Below, in pieces: positions 1 to 6,765 of a stretch of 12,157 bases of DNA. The position numbers were made by a program, and so were the translations under genes. How positions within the stretch are numbered: the first letter of the stretch is position 1; each line of letters starts with the position of its first letter. Origin of the DNA: Acuticoccus sp038745295 (lineage in GTDB: Bacteria; Pseudomonadota; Alphaproteobacteria; Rhizobiales; Amorphaceae). The stretch spans positions 1 to 12,157 of the forward strand of contig JBCDLN010000101.1 in assembly GCA_038745295.1 (NCBI GenBank), in the 5' to 3' direction. Below the pieces are notes generated by a model. The model was given only the letters and a program-made list of their open reading frames with translations. It was not told the origin of the DNA and did not search any database.

Positions 1-108
1 CGCCACACCAACGGAACCTTGGGCTTTGCACTCACACAACTGCGCCGCGGGCAAAATAGGCTGGTCTCTGCGCTCAATGAAGCCACGCGCCTCGCCGCGC
101 ACACATAG
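1..108 (+). CDS. C-terminal end of an unidentified protein (partial)
   Basis: A reading frame is open from the first base of the window to a TAG at 106-108, giving 35 residues. The tail looks like an amphipathic helix (LRRGQNRLVSALNEATRLAA), with charged and hydrophobic residues alternating as in a real soluble protein, and third codon positions are mostly G or C. It would be convergent with the SDR gene that follows. I do not recognise the family. The opposite strand is also open here from an ATG at 167 out of the window, but that translation looks like an antisense frame. No function is proposed. Confidence 0.4.
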   Translation, partial: RHTNGTLGFALTQLRRGQNRLVSALNEATRLAAHT

Positions 109-177
109 CGTGTGACTTTCGATGCTCGGTTTGCCACACGCCGTCCCCAGAGGCCGCCAGAGCGGCATCACGTGGGA

Positions 178-933
178 CTATATTGAGCCGGCCTCAACCA
201 TGTAATTGTTGGCAGTACACATTGCAGCATCGTCTGAAGACAAGAAAAGCACCATACGGGCAATGTAGACCGGCTCGATCAGGTCGGGCAAACACTGCCG
301 GGCCTGGTGTTTGGCAAGGGCCTCAGGGTTCGCCCAGAGGTTTTTTTGCCGCTCCGTCATGATCCATCCGGGCACAACCGTGTTGACCCTAATCCGGTAA
401 TCGCCAAGGTCGCGCGCCATTGTCCGTGTTAGGCCGTGCACGGCGGACTTTGCCGTCGCGTAGGCCGGAAAGCCACCCCCAGCCTCCCACCACGAATTTG
501 ACCCAAGGTTCACAATGGCGCCGGCGCCAGCCGCAATCATATCCGGCGCGACAGCTTTGATGGCAAAGAACATATGCCTAAGGTTAGTGTGCATGCGCTC
601 GTCCCAATATTCGGGCGTCGTCTCTCGCCAGTCGTGCCGGTCGTCTCGAGCAGCATTATTTACGAGGACTTGTGCTGCGCCAATCCTCGTCTTGAGACTA
701 GAAAACGCCGCGTTCAATCCATCGATGTCACGCAGATCGCATGCTTCAAATGCAACATCGCCTTCGGTCTGCGCGAGGAGCGCCTTGCTCGTCTCTTCAT
801 CTCGATCCACAAAGCCGACCCGGGCGCCTTGGGCTGCAAAAGCTGTCACTATCTGCGCACCGATCCCCGATGCGCCTCCCGTGATGAAAACAGTCTTGCC
901 TTTCAGACTGGGATAGATCGCAAAGTCCGGCAT
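178..933 (-). CDS. SDR-family oxidoreductase, sugar 1-dehydrogenase-like
   Basis: A classical short-chain dehydrogenase/reductase of 251 residues, the normal length. The Rossmann motif TGGASGIG is at residues 18-25, the structural NNAA at 92-95, and the catalytic Ser145, Tyr158 and Lys162 (YATAK) have the standard spacing. It should be a cytosolic NAD(P)-dependent alcohol or sugar dehydrogenase. The start AIYPSLKGK, the DDRH and NLRHM stretches, VVPGW and the QCLP segment recall the Caulobacter D-xylose 1-dehydrogenase XylB (from memory), so an aldose is the likeliest substrate, but related enzymes oxidise other sugars. The ATG at 933 is chosen; a TTG four codons upstream (945) has no better ribosome site. 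The gene lies 115 bases behind the GNAT gene on the same strand and could be co-transcribed with it. The family is certain, the substrate is not. Confidence 0.88.
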   Translation of the reverse strand: MPDFAIYPSLKGKTVFITGGASGIGAQIVTAFAAQGARVGFVDRDEETSKALLAQTEGDVAFEACDLRDIDGLNAAFSSLKTRIGAAQVLVNNAARDDRHDWRETTPEYWDERMHTNLRHMFFAIKAVAPDMIAAGAGAIVNLGSNSWWEAGGGFPAYATAKSAVHGLTRTMARDLGDYRIRVNTVVPGWIMTERQKNLWANPEALAKHQARQCLPDLIEPVYIARMVLFLSSDDAAMCTANNYMVEAGSI

Positions 934-1048
934 TCTCGTGTCCAATCAGGATTCAAGTGGCAGCAGCCGCAGAACCGGCCACCACCCGTTTTCGGTCAAA
1001 CACGGTCTACCAGTTGAAGCGACAGATTCAACGCTCTCGTGTCGCGGC

Positions 1049-1642
1049 TCAGCGGGGCTTTTCCAATTGCCAATCAAGATTGGCGCGAACCACCGGCCAC
1101 TCGGCTGCCGTGATCGAATAGCAGGCGGTGTCGCGGACGGTGCCGTTCGGCATAATCATGTGGGCGCGTAACACACCGTCGAATTTGGCGCCGAGCCGCT
1201 CAATCGCCTTGCGACTTTGTTGATTCAACACATGGGTGCGCAACTCCACACCGATACAGTCAAGCTCATCAAAGGCATAGGACAGCAACAAACGCTTGGC
1301 TTGAGTATTTAAGGGTGTGCGTTGAACGGAACGGGCATACCATGTGGAACCGATCTCCACCCTGCGGTTCACCGCATCAATATTCATGAATGTCGTCATT
1401 CCCACAATCTGGCCTTCGCCATTGAAGACGGTAAAAGGCAACATCCAACCAGTCTCGCGAAGGGAAAGGCGGCGGGTGATTTCTGCAGCCACATCATCAG
1501 GCGCGGGTATGGTCGTGTACCAAAGGCGATGAAGGTCGCCATCGCGGACCGCTGCGATGAGGCCCGCCTCGTGGGTCGGCGACAACGGGACAAGCCGAAC
1601 ATGCTCCCCCTCAAGCGTGACGGTGGGTGGCCAATGAGACAT
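1049..1642 (-). CDS. GNAT-family N-acetyltransferase (RimJ/RimL-like)
   Basis: A single-domain GCN5-related acetyltransferase of 197 residues, cytosolic and acetyl-CoA dependent. The RimJ/RimL-type layout is clear: an N-terminal strand (LEGEHVRLVPL, 10-20), the core strand RVEIGSTWYA (94-103), the CoA-loop equivalent QRTPLNTQAKRLLL (107-120), then LRTHVLNQQSRKAIERLGAKFDGVLR (134-159, the N-x-x-S-x-x-A-I-x-x-x-G-A signature) and a C-terminal EWP. The acceptor cannot be told from sequence; this subgroup includes ribosomal-protein, amino-acid and small-amine acetylases. A weak GAGG lies about 9 bases before the ATG at 1642. It is transcribed away from hutC, and the copy of the proposed HutC operator at 1706-1722 lies 63 bases upstream of its start, in the same orientation as the copy that faces hutI. 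HutC control is therefore plausible but inferred. Confidence 0.88.
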   Translation of the reverse strand: MSHWPPTVTLEGEHVRLVPLSPTHEAGLIAAVRDGDLHRLWYTTIPAPDDVAAEITRRLSLRETGWMLPFTVFNGEGQIVGMTTFMNIDAVNRRVEIGSTWYARSVQRTPLNTQAKRLLLSYAFDELDCIGVELRTHVLNQQSRKAIERLGAKFDGVLRAHMIMPNGTVRDTACYSITAAEWPVVRANLDWQLEKPR

Positions 1643-1705
1643 GGCAAACGCCCTCGTATTGATGCGTATGTTCCGAGGCCGTCTATCAAACGCGCTGATG
1701 ATCGG

Positions 1706-1722
1706 TTATGTCTATACATATT
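1706..1722. promoter_or_regulatory. Proposed HutC operator, copy 1 (GNAT-hutC intergenic)
   Basis: The 17 bases TTATGTCTATACATATT are repeated exactly, in inverted orientation, at 3926-3942. The core is near-palindromic (ATGTCTATACAT). Beyond it three further bases (TGT) and a G agree after one mismatch. GntR/HutC-type repressors bind such AT-rich palindromes of about 12-16 bases. The site lies 63 bases before the leftward GNAT gene and 109 bases before hutC, so it may serve either or both. The exact repeat is seen; binding by HutC is inferred. Confidence 0.72.
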
Positions 1723-1774
1723 GTGTGGCAGAACGTTACAATCCCACCATCGCGTGTTGGCGACCGCAGAGTGA

Positions 1775-1799
1775 CACCGACGCCCGTCACCGGTCGGTG
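1775..1799 (+). other. Possible stem-loop in the hutC leader
   Basis: CACCGAC at 1775-1781 pairs perfectly with GTCGGTG at 1793-1799 around an 11-base loop. A shorter alternative stem, GTGAC 1771-1775 with GTCAC 1786-1790, would exclude it. It lies about 30 bases before the hutC start, within a 109-base leader if hutC is transcribed from the operator region. No run of T follows, so it is not a classical terminator. It may be chance in a GC-rich stretch. Confidence 0.25.
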
Positions 1800-1831
1800 G
1801 GACCTCAAGCATTGGTCGACGAGAAAGCTGA

Positions 1832-2533
1832 ATGGTTGAACCGGTGAAGTCAGCGTTCCGCACAGTCAAAGAGACACTCAAGCACAAGATTGTTGCAGGT
1901 GATTGGGGCCCTGGCGACTTAATCCCCAATGAGGTGGAGCTTGCAGCCGCATTCGGTTGTGCTCGTGCCACCGTCAATAGAGCGGTGCGCGAACTAGCCG
2001 ATGAAGGCTATGTCGAGCGCAAACGAAAGGCTGGAACACGGGTGAGGACAGCGCCGCTGCGCAGAGCCGCGTTTGAGATTCCTGTGGTAGGCGATGAGAT
2101 TGCCGCCCGCGGCTCCGTCTATCGCTATGAGCATCTGGGGCAACAAACCCTCTCAACGCCGCGTTGGCTGAAAGCACGGATGGGCCTCGACCACCACGGT
2201 AAGATGCTGCACCTCACCGCCGTGCATTATGCTGACGCTAACCCCTACCAGTTTGAGGCGCGATGGATAAATCTGGCGGCCTTGCCCCAGGCAGCCGAAG
2301 CAGACTTTTCTCTCATGGGACCGACGGAATGGCTGATCAAAACCATCCCCTTTTCCAACGTTGAGATGAGCTTTTCAGCAACGGCCGCTGATGAGGAATT
2401 GGCCCACCATCTCGTCTGCCGGCTCGGCGATCCCCTCTTTCTGGCCGAGCGGACGACATGGTGGCAGGCCGAGCCAATCACCTATGTGCGGCTTGCCTTC
2501 CAGCGCGGCCACAAGATGACGACACGCGTTTAA
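1832..2533 (+). CDS. hutC: HutC, GntR-family histidine utilisation repressor
   Basis: A 233-residue transcriptional repressor. The N-terminal winged helix-turn-helix of the GntR family spans about residues 8-72 (GDWGPGDLIPNEVELAAAFG, then ARATVNRAVRELADEGYVERK). A UTRA ligand-binding domain fills about 88-228, with the FEARWIN strand at 141-147 where HutC proteins carry a similar FEDRWVN. Known HutC proteins bind urocanate and release hut operators when it accumulates. The start is fixed because a TGA stop lies directly before the ATG; a weak GAGAAAG precedes it. The gene runs towards hutF, and the two stop codons abut at 2533/2534 with no spacer. The position in a complete hutFIHU cluster makes the HutC assignment firm over other UTRA regulators. 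A probable operator lies upstream, consistent with autoregulation. Confidence 0.95.
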   Translation: MVEPVKSAFRTVKETLKHKIVAGDWGPGDLIPNEVELAAAFGCARATVNRAVRELADEGYVERKRKAGTRVRTAPLRRAAFEIPVVGDEIAARGSVYRYEHLGQQTLSTPRWLKARMGLDHHGKMLHLTAVHYADANPYQFEARWINLAALPQAAEADFSLMGPTEWLIKTIPFSNVEMSFSATAADEELAHHLVCRLGDPLFLAERTTWWQAEPITYVRLAFQRGHKMTTRV

Positions 2534-3904
2534 TCAAAGACCAGCGCGCAGCCGTCTGACGGCTGCTTGGTAGCGGGCAACAATCTCGTCACGCTTTACG
2601 TGTTGTCCCGCTTTCACGAGGTGACGGCCCGCTGACCAAACGTCCTGCACCATTTCATTGCTGCCCGCGAAGATAAAGGCATCCAACACCGTGTCGCCGC
2701 CCAGCCCTTCAAGGTCGATGTGCGCCATGTCGAGGGCGAGCAGATCAGCCCAGCCTTCCACACGAAGGCAGCCGCTCCCGCGTCCTGCAGCCTGGGCGCC
2801 ACCCAGGGTGAGGGCATCGAAAAGCCGCCGGCCAGTGGAGCGATCAGCGTCTGCAAGAGCGGCACGGGAGTGGTCCCTCAGCCGCTGCGACGTTTCCAGT
2901 TGCCGCATCTCCTCAGCCAGCGAGATGCGAATGTTGCTGTCTGACCCAACGGCCATCCGTCCGCCAGCATTCACAAAGCGCACCCCGTCGAACACCCCAT
3001 CGCCCAATGACGCTTCAGTGATGGGACAAAGGCCGGCCACAGCACCGGTGGCCGCAAGGCGATGCGTCTCGGCCGGCTCCATCTGCGTGGCGTGGATGAG
3101 GCACCAGAGCGGATTAAGGGCGAGATTGTCCAGCGCCCAGGACACTGGGCGGGCCCCCCACGCCTCCTCCACCTCGGCAACTTCAGGGATCTGCTCGGCA
3201 ACATGAATATGGATGGGACTGCCCGGGAGGATGGCCGACACCGCCCGTAAATCCTCCTGCGCCACTGCACGCAGGCTGTGAGGTGCAACGCCCAGAACGG
3301 CGTCGGCGCCCAGTGAGCGCAACGCCGCCGCCGCCCCGTCCAATAGGCGCTGGTAGCGATTGATATCGTTGCCGAAACGCACCTGACCTCTACTGAGAGG
3401 GCGCTGATCGCACCCCCCGAATTGATAAAGTACAGGCAGCAGCGTCAGGCCAAGCCCTGTACTACCCGCCGCCGCGGCAATGCGGGACGACATCTCAGCC
3501 AGGTCATCGTAGGGGGTGCCGTCCGCTTGATGGTGGAGGTAGTGAAACTCCACGCAAGCACCAAAGCCCGCCTCCAGCATCTCCATTTGGACGAGCGCGG
3601 CAATGGCCTCCACATGCTCAGGCGTAAGCTCATCCAAGAACCTGTACATGAGCTGGCGCCATGTCCAGAAGTTATCTTGAGGACGCTCGCCCCGCCGTTC
3701 GGTGAGACCTGCCATGGCACGCTGGAAAGCGTGGCTGTGAGCGTTGGCAGGCGCCGGAAGGAGAAGAGAGACGCGGGTGTCTTCCGCTTGTGCCACACAC
3801 CCCGGCGTCAACGCTGCGATACGCCCGTCCGCTCCGATCTCCACCCGCACGCCATGGACCCAACCGTCGGCCGTCAACGCGGTCTTTGCCCACACCACAG
3901 CCAT
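2534..3904 (-). CDS. hutF: HutF, formimidoylglutamate deiminase
   Basis: A 456-residue amidohydrolase-superfamily enzyme that hydrolyses N-formimidoyl-L-glutamate to N-formyl-L-glutamate and ammonia. Metal ligands are visible in family order: His56 and His58 (NAHSHAFQR), His234 (IHIHVAEQ), His271 (LIHATQM) and Asp322 (VGSDSNIR). The SDSNIRISLAEEMRQLE stretch, HYLHHQ at 121-126 and PVLYQFGG are typical of HutF rather than guanine or cytosine deaminase. The ATG at 3904 is preferred (AGGGCG upstream, and the family's usual N-terminus); a longer frame starting at 3940 would begin inside the operator. It is divergent from hutI with 74 bases between starts, and the shared operator ends 21 bases before this gene. 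It takes the product of HutI and commits the cell to the formylglutamate branch, which needs HutG, not found here. Confidence 0.95.
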   Translation of the reverse strand: MAVVWAKTALTADGWVHGVRVEIGADGRIAALTPGCVAQAEDTRVSLLLPAPANAHSHAFQRAMAGLTERRGERPQDNFWTWRQLMYRFLDELTPEHVEAIAALVQMEMLEAGFGACVEFHYLHHQADGTPYDDLAEMSSRIAAAAGSTGLGLTLLPVLYQFGGCDQRPLSRGQVRFGNDINRYQRLLDGAAAALRSLGADAVLGVAPHSLRAVAQEDLRAVSAILPGSPIHIHVAEQIPEVAEVEEAWGARPVSWALDNLALNPLWCLIHATQMEPAETHRLAATGAVAGLCPITEASLGDGVFDGVRFVNAGGRMAVGSDSNIRISLAEEMRQLETSQRLRDHSRAALADADRSTGRRLFDALTLGGAQAAGRGSGCLRVEGWADLLALDMAHIDLEGLGGDTVLDAFIFAGSNEMVQDVWSAGRHLVKAGQHVKRDEIVARYQAAVRRLRAGL

Positions 3905-3916
3905 AGGACGCCCTGC

Positions 3917-3945
3917 TTGACACAGAATATGTATAGACATAAAGC
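3917..3945 (+). promoter_or_regulatory. Proposed hutI promoter
   Basis: A perfect TTGACA (3917-3922) is followed after 17 bases by TAAAGC (3940-3945), a modest -10 element. The operator copy at 3926-3942 fills almost the whole spacer, so a bound repressor would block polymerase. Transcription would begin near 3952, about 27 bases before the hutI GTG, leaving room for its ribosome site. The -35 is convincing; the -10 is weak and the start point is inferred. Confidence 0.55.
3926..3942. promoter_or_regulatory. Proposed HutC operator, copy 2 (hutF-hutI intergenic)
   Basis: AATATGTATAGACATAA is the exact reverse complement of 1706-1722. It sits in the 74-base gap between the divergent hutF and hutI starts, 21 bases from hutF and 36 from hutI, so one bound repressor could silence both transcripts. 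The first possible start codon of the longer hutF frame lies inside it and is rejected for that reason. Two exact copies, both placed next to divergent genes of one pathway that has its own GntR repressor, make operator function likely. Confidence 0.8.
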
Positions 3946-3978
3946 ACGGCGGGCATATCGATACAAGGCGAGGCCCTC

Positions 3979-5172
3979 GTGCTTTTGCGCAACGCGTCCC
4001 TTGCGACCCTGTCAGGGTCTGAGCCCTACGGCCTCATCGACGATGGCGCGCTCGTCATCGAGGGCGACCAAATTGCTTGGGTCGGTTCTGCCGATCGGTT
4101 GCCACGCCAGTATCGGCAGGACAGTGCTTACGATTTGGGCGGAAGGCTCGTCACCCCCGCGCTGATTGATTGCCATACCCACGTTGTGGCGGGCGGCAAC
4201 CGTGCGCGCGAGTTTGAAATGCGGCTGAACGGTGCATCCTACGAAGAGATCGCGCGCGCTGGCGGGGGCATTTGGTCCACTGTAGTGGCGACCCGTGAGG
4301 CGAGCGAGAGGGCACTGCTTGAAGGTGCTCTGCGTTGGGTCGACGCTCTCATCTTGGAGGGCGTGGCCGTTATCGAAGTCAAGTCTGGCTATGGGCTCGA
4401 TCAAGACACTGAACTTAAGATGTTGCGGGTGGCCCGCCAGATTGGACGGGAACGCGCTATTCTTGTTCGCACAAGCTTCCTGGGAGCCCACGCCATACCG
4501 CCCGAGTATCATGGGCGCGCCGACGCCTACATCGACCATGTGGTGATCCCCGCCCTGTACGCCGCGCACGCGCAAGGTCTTGTGGATGCAGTCGACGGGT
4601 TTTGCGAGGGCATTGCGTTCCAGCCCGATCAAATTGCGCGGGTTTTTGATGCTGCAAAGGCTTTACGCCTTCCCGTCAAACTCCACGCAGAGCAACTGAG
4701 CAACCTTGGTGGCGCAACGCTCGCCGCGCGCTATGGCGCCATATCTGCTGATCACCTTGAATACCTGGATGATGTCGGCGTTCAAGCAATGGCAGCAGCT
4801 GGGACTGTCGCTGTCATTTTACCAGGGGCATTTTATACATTGCGTGAACAGCAACGACCGCCCATCGATCGTTTACGCCAACACAATGTGCCGATGGCTT
4901 TGGCAAGCGATGCCAACCCGGGCTCCTCGCCACTAACGTCGCTGCTCCTGACCATGAACATGGCGGCGACCCTGTTTCGAATGACCCCTGAAGAGGCGCT
5001 GAGGGGGGTGACGGTGAACGCCGCCAGAGCCCTCAAGCTTCACGACCGCGGTATCCTTGCCCCCGGCAAACGCGCTGATCTTGCCATATTCGACGTGGAG
5101 CACCCCGCCGAACTTGCCTATCGCATTGGCTACAATCCTTTACACAAACGGATCTTTGGCGGGGTTTTGTGA
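3979..5172 (+). CDS. hutI: HutI, imidazolonepropionase
   Basis: A 397-residue amidohydrolase that opens the ring of 4-imidazolone-5-propionate to N-formimidoyl-L-glutamate, the third step of histidine breakdown. Metal and catalytic residues are in place: His66 and His68 (DCHTHVV), His236 (KLHAEQL), His259 (ADHLEYL) and Asp311 (ASDANPG). IEVKSGYGLD (132-141) and TSFLGAHAIPPEY (165-177) are HutI signatures. Length matches the family (about 400). The GTG start at 3979 has GGCGAGG at 3967-3973, five bases before it. The gene heads the rightward hutIHU run and its TGA overlaps the hutH GTG by four bases (GTGA). Transcription is probably under HutC through the operator just upstream. Confidence 0.96.
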   Translation: MLLRNASLATLSGSEPYGLIDDGALVIEGDQIAWVGSADRLPRQYRQDSAYDLGGRLVTPALIDCHTHVVAGGNRAREFEMRLNGASYEEIARAGGGIWSTVVATREASERALLEGALRWVDALILEGVAVIEVKSGYGLDQDTELKMLRVARQIGRERAILVRTSFLGAHAIPPEYHGRADAYIDHVVIPALYAAHAQGLVDAVDGFCEGIAFQPDQIARVFDAAKALRLPVKLHAEQLSNLGGATLAARYGAISADHLEYLDDVGVQAMAAAGTVAVILPGAFYTLREQQRPPIDRLRQHNVPMALASDANPGSSPLTSLLLTMNMAATLFRMTPEEALRGVTVNAARALKLHDRGILAPGKRADLAIFDVEHPAELAYRIGYNPLHKRIFGGVL

Positions 5173-6707
5173 GCGCTTTGGAACTTATTCCAGGCTCCGT
5201 CACACTCAGCATGCTTGCTGATATCTACTTCAACGAACGTACTGTGTTCTTGAGCCGGTCCTGCCAACAACGCGTGGAGGATGCAGCGCGGCAAGTTCAA
5301 AGAGCCGCTGCAGGCGAAGCTTCCATTTATGGTATCAACACCGGGTTTGGGAAGCTGGCGTCCCACAAAATCGCTAAGGAAGACACCGCAACGCTGCAGC
5401 GCAATTTGATCCTCAGTCACTGCTGCGGCGTCGGCCCGCCCATTGCGCGGCGCATCACACGGCTCATGATGAGCTTGAAGCTCCTCAGCTTTGGACGCGG
5501 TGCTTCTGGTGTGCGGTGGGAGCTCGTACGGCTTTTGGAAGCGATGCTTGAGAAGGGGCTCACGCCGCAAATACCCTCGCAAGGATCGGTGGGAGCGTCC
5601 GGCGACTTGGCGCCCCTCGCCCATTTGACCGCCACCCTTATCGGCGAGGGTGAGGCAGAGTTCGCGGGCAAGATCATCCCGGGCGCAGCGGCCCTTGAAG
5701 CGGCAGGGCTCCAACCCATCCCGCTCGGGCCAAAGGAGGGGCTTGCCTTCATCAACGGCACTCAGTTCTCCACAGCCTTTGCCCTTGCAGGCCTCTTTGA
5801 AGGCTGGCGTTCTGCGCAAAGCGCCCTGGTGATCAGCGCCCTATCCACTGATGCCATGATGGGCTCCACAGAACCGCTTCAGCCCCAAATTCATCAGTTG
5901 CGGGGTCAAAAAGGCCAGATTGATGCTGCTCAGGCTATGACGAGCATTCTGGAAGACTCTGAGATCAGAGAAAGCCACCGGGACGGGGATAGCCGCGTCC
6001 AAGACCCTTACTCCATCCGCTGCCAGCCCCAAGTCACTGGTGCTGCGATGGATGTGATGCGGCAGGCGTCGACAACCTTAGAGATCGAAGCGAACGCTGC
6101 CACCGATAACCCGCTTGTGCTTTCAGAAAACGATACGATTGTCTCAGGCGGTAACTTCCACGCCGAGCCTGTCGGGTTTGCCGCCGATATGATCGCACTC
6201 GCATTGTGTGAGATCGGCTCCATCAGCCAAAGGCGCATTGCGCTGATGGTGGACCCGGCGCTGAACTACGATCTCCCGCCATTTCTTACGCCGCGGCCGG
6301 GCCTCAATTCAGGCCTCATGATTGCCGAGGTCACCGCTGCGGCATTGATGAGCGAAAACAAGCACCTCGCCAATCCTTGCGTGACCGATTCCACCCCCAC
6401 CTCCGCCAACCAAGAAGACCATGTTTCCATGGCCGCCCACGGCGCACGCCGCCTGATGCCAATGGTGCGCAACCTCAACCACATCCTAGGTGTTGAGCTG
6501 TTGTGCGCTGCGCAAGGGGTCGAATTTCGTGCGCCTTTAACCACCAGCCCGCCCCTTCAACAGGTGGTGGCAAGCCTCCGGAACGAGGTCCCGGCACTCA
6601 CCGAGGATCGCACTCTGACACCGGACCTTGAAGCGGCAGCACACCTTGTTGCATCAGGTGCACTGATCGCTGCGGTCGGGCGCGCATTGCCAGAGCTTTC
6701 CCGTTAA
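5169..6707 (+). CDS. hutH: HutH, histidine ammonia-lyase
   Basis: A 512-residue lyase that removes ammonia from L-histidine to give trans-urocanate, the first step of the pathway and the source of the HutC inducer. The Ala143-Ser144-Gly145 triad (GSVGASGDLAPLAH), which cyclises into the MIO electrophile, is intact, as is the active-site YGINTGFG (Tyr54). Other family motifs present are FINGTQFS, the QDPYSIRCQPQV block, NFHAEPVGF and ANQEDHVSM. It is normally a cytosolic homotetramer. The GTG at 5169 shares four bases with the hutI stop, so translation is probably coupled; there is no strong ribosome site of its own. Length matches the usual 500-515. All key residues expected for activity can be seen. 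Confidence 0.97.
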   Translation: MSALELIPGSVTLSMLADIYFNERTVFLSRSCQQRVEDAARQVQRAAAGEASIYGINTGFGKLASHKIAKEDTATLQRNLILSHCCGVGPPIARRITRLMMSLKLLSFGRGASGVRWELVRLLEAMLEKGLTPQIPSQGSVGASGDLAPLAHLTATLIGEGEAEFAGKIIPGAAALEAAGLQPIPLGPKEGLAFINGTQFSTAFALAGLFEGWRSAQSALVISALSTDAMMGSTEPLQPQIHQLRGQKGQIDAAQAMTSILEDSEIRESHRDGDSRVQDPYSIRCQPQVTGAAMDVMRQASTTLEIEANAATDNPLVLSENDTIVSGGNFHAEPVGFAADMIALALCEIGSISQRRIALMVDPALNYDLPPFLTPRPGLNSGLMIAEVTAAALMSENKHLANPCVTDSTPTSANQEDHVSMAAHGARRLMPMVRNLNHILGVELLCAAQGVEFRAPLTTSPPLQQVVASLRNEVPALTEDRTLTPDLEAAAHLVASGALIAAVGRALPELSR

Positions 6708-6754
6708 GGTCCATGAGACAGTGAGCCATTGCCCCAGCCTCAAAGGGGCCGTCC

Positions 6755-6760
6755 AGGAGG
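6755..6760 (+). promoter_or_regulatory. hutU ribosome binding site
   Basis: A perfect AGGAGG five bases before the ATG at 6766. It decides the hutU start against the in-frame GTG at 6721, which lies only 13 bases after the hutH stop and has no such site. Confidence 0.85.
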
Positions 6761-6765
6761 TCGCC

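Noticed and set aside
153..166. Small hairpin GCCGC-CAGA-GCGGC between the left partial gene and the SDR gene
   Set aside because: The stem is only five pairs with no T-run on either side, so it cannot be called a terminator.
1..167. Leftward open frame from ATG 167 out of the window
   Set aside because: Its translation looks like the reverse of the rightward frame, without a helix or motif pattern; the rightward 1-108 frame is the more protein-like.
3905..3940. Longer hutF starting at the ATG at 3940
   Set aside because: That codon lies within the operator palindrome; the ATG at 3904 has a ribosome site and gives the normal N-terminus.
3422..4165. A 247-codon rightward open frame across hutF and into hutI
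   Set aside because: It runs antisense to hutF and through the operator, and its translation is rich in Arg, His and Cys with no family pattern.
6721..6765. Longer hutU starting at GTG 6721
   Set aside because: No ribosome site there, whereas a perfect AGGAGG precedes the ATG at 6766 and gives the family's usual 557 residues.
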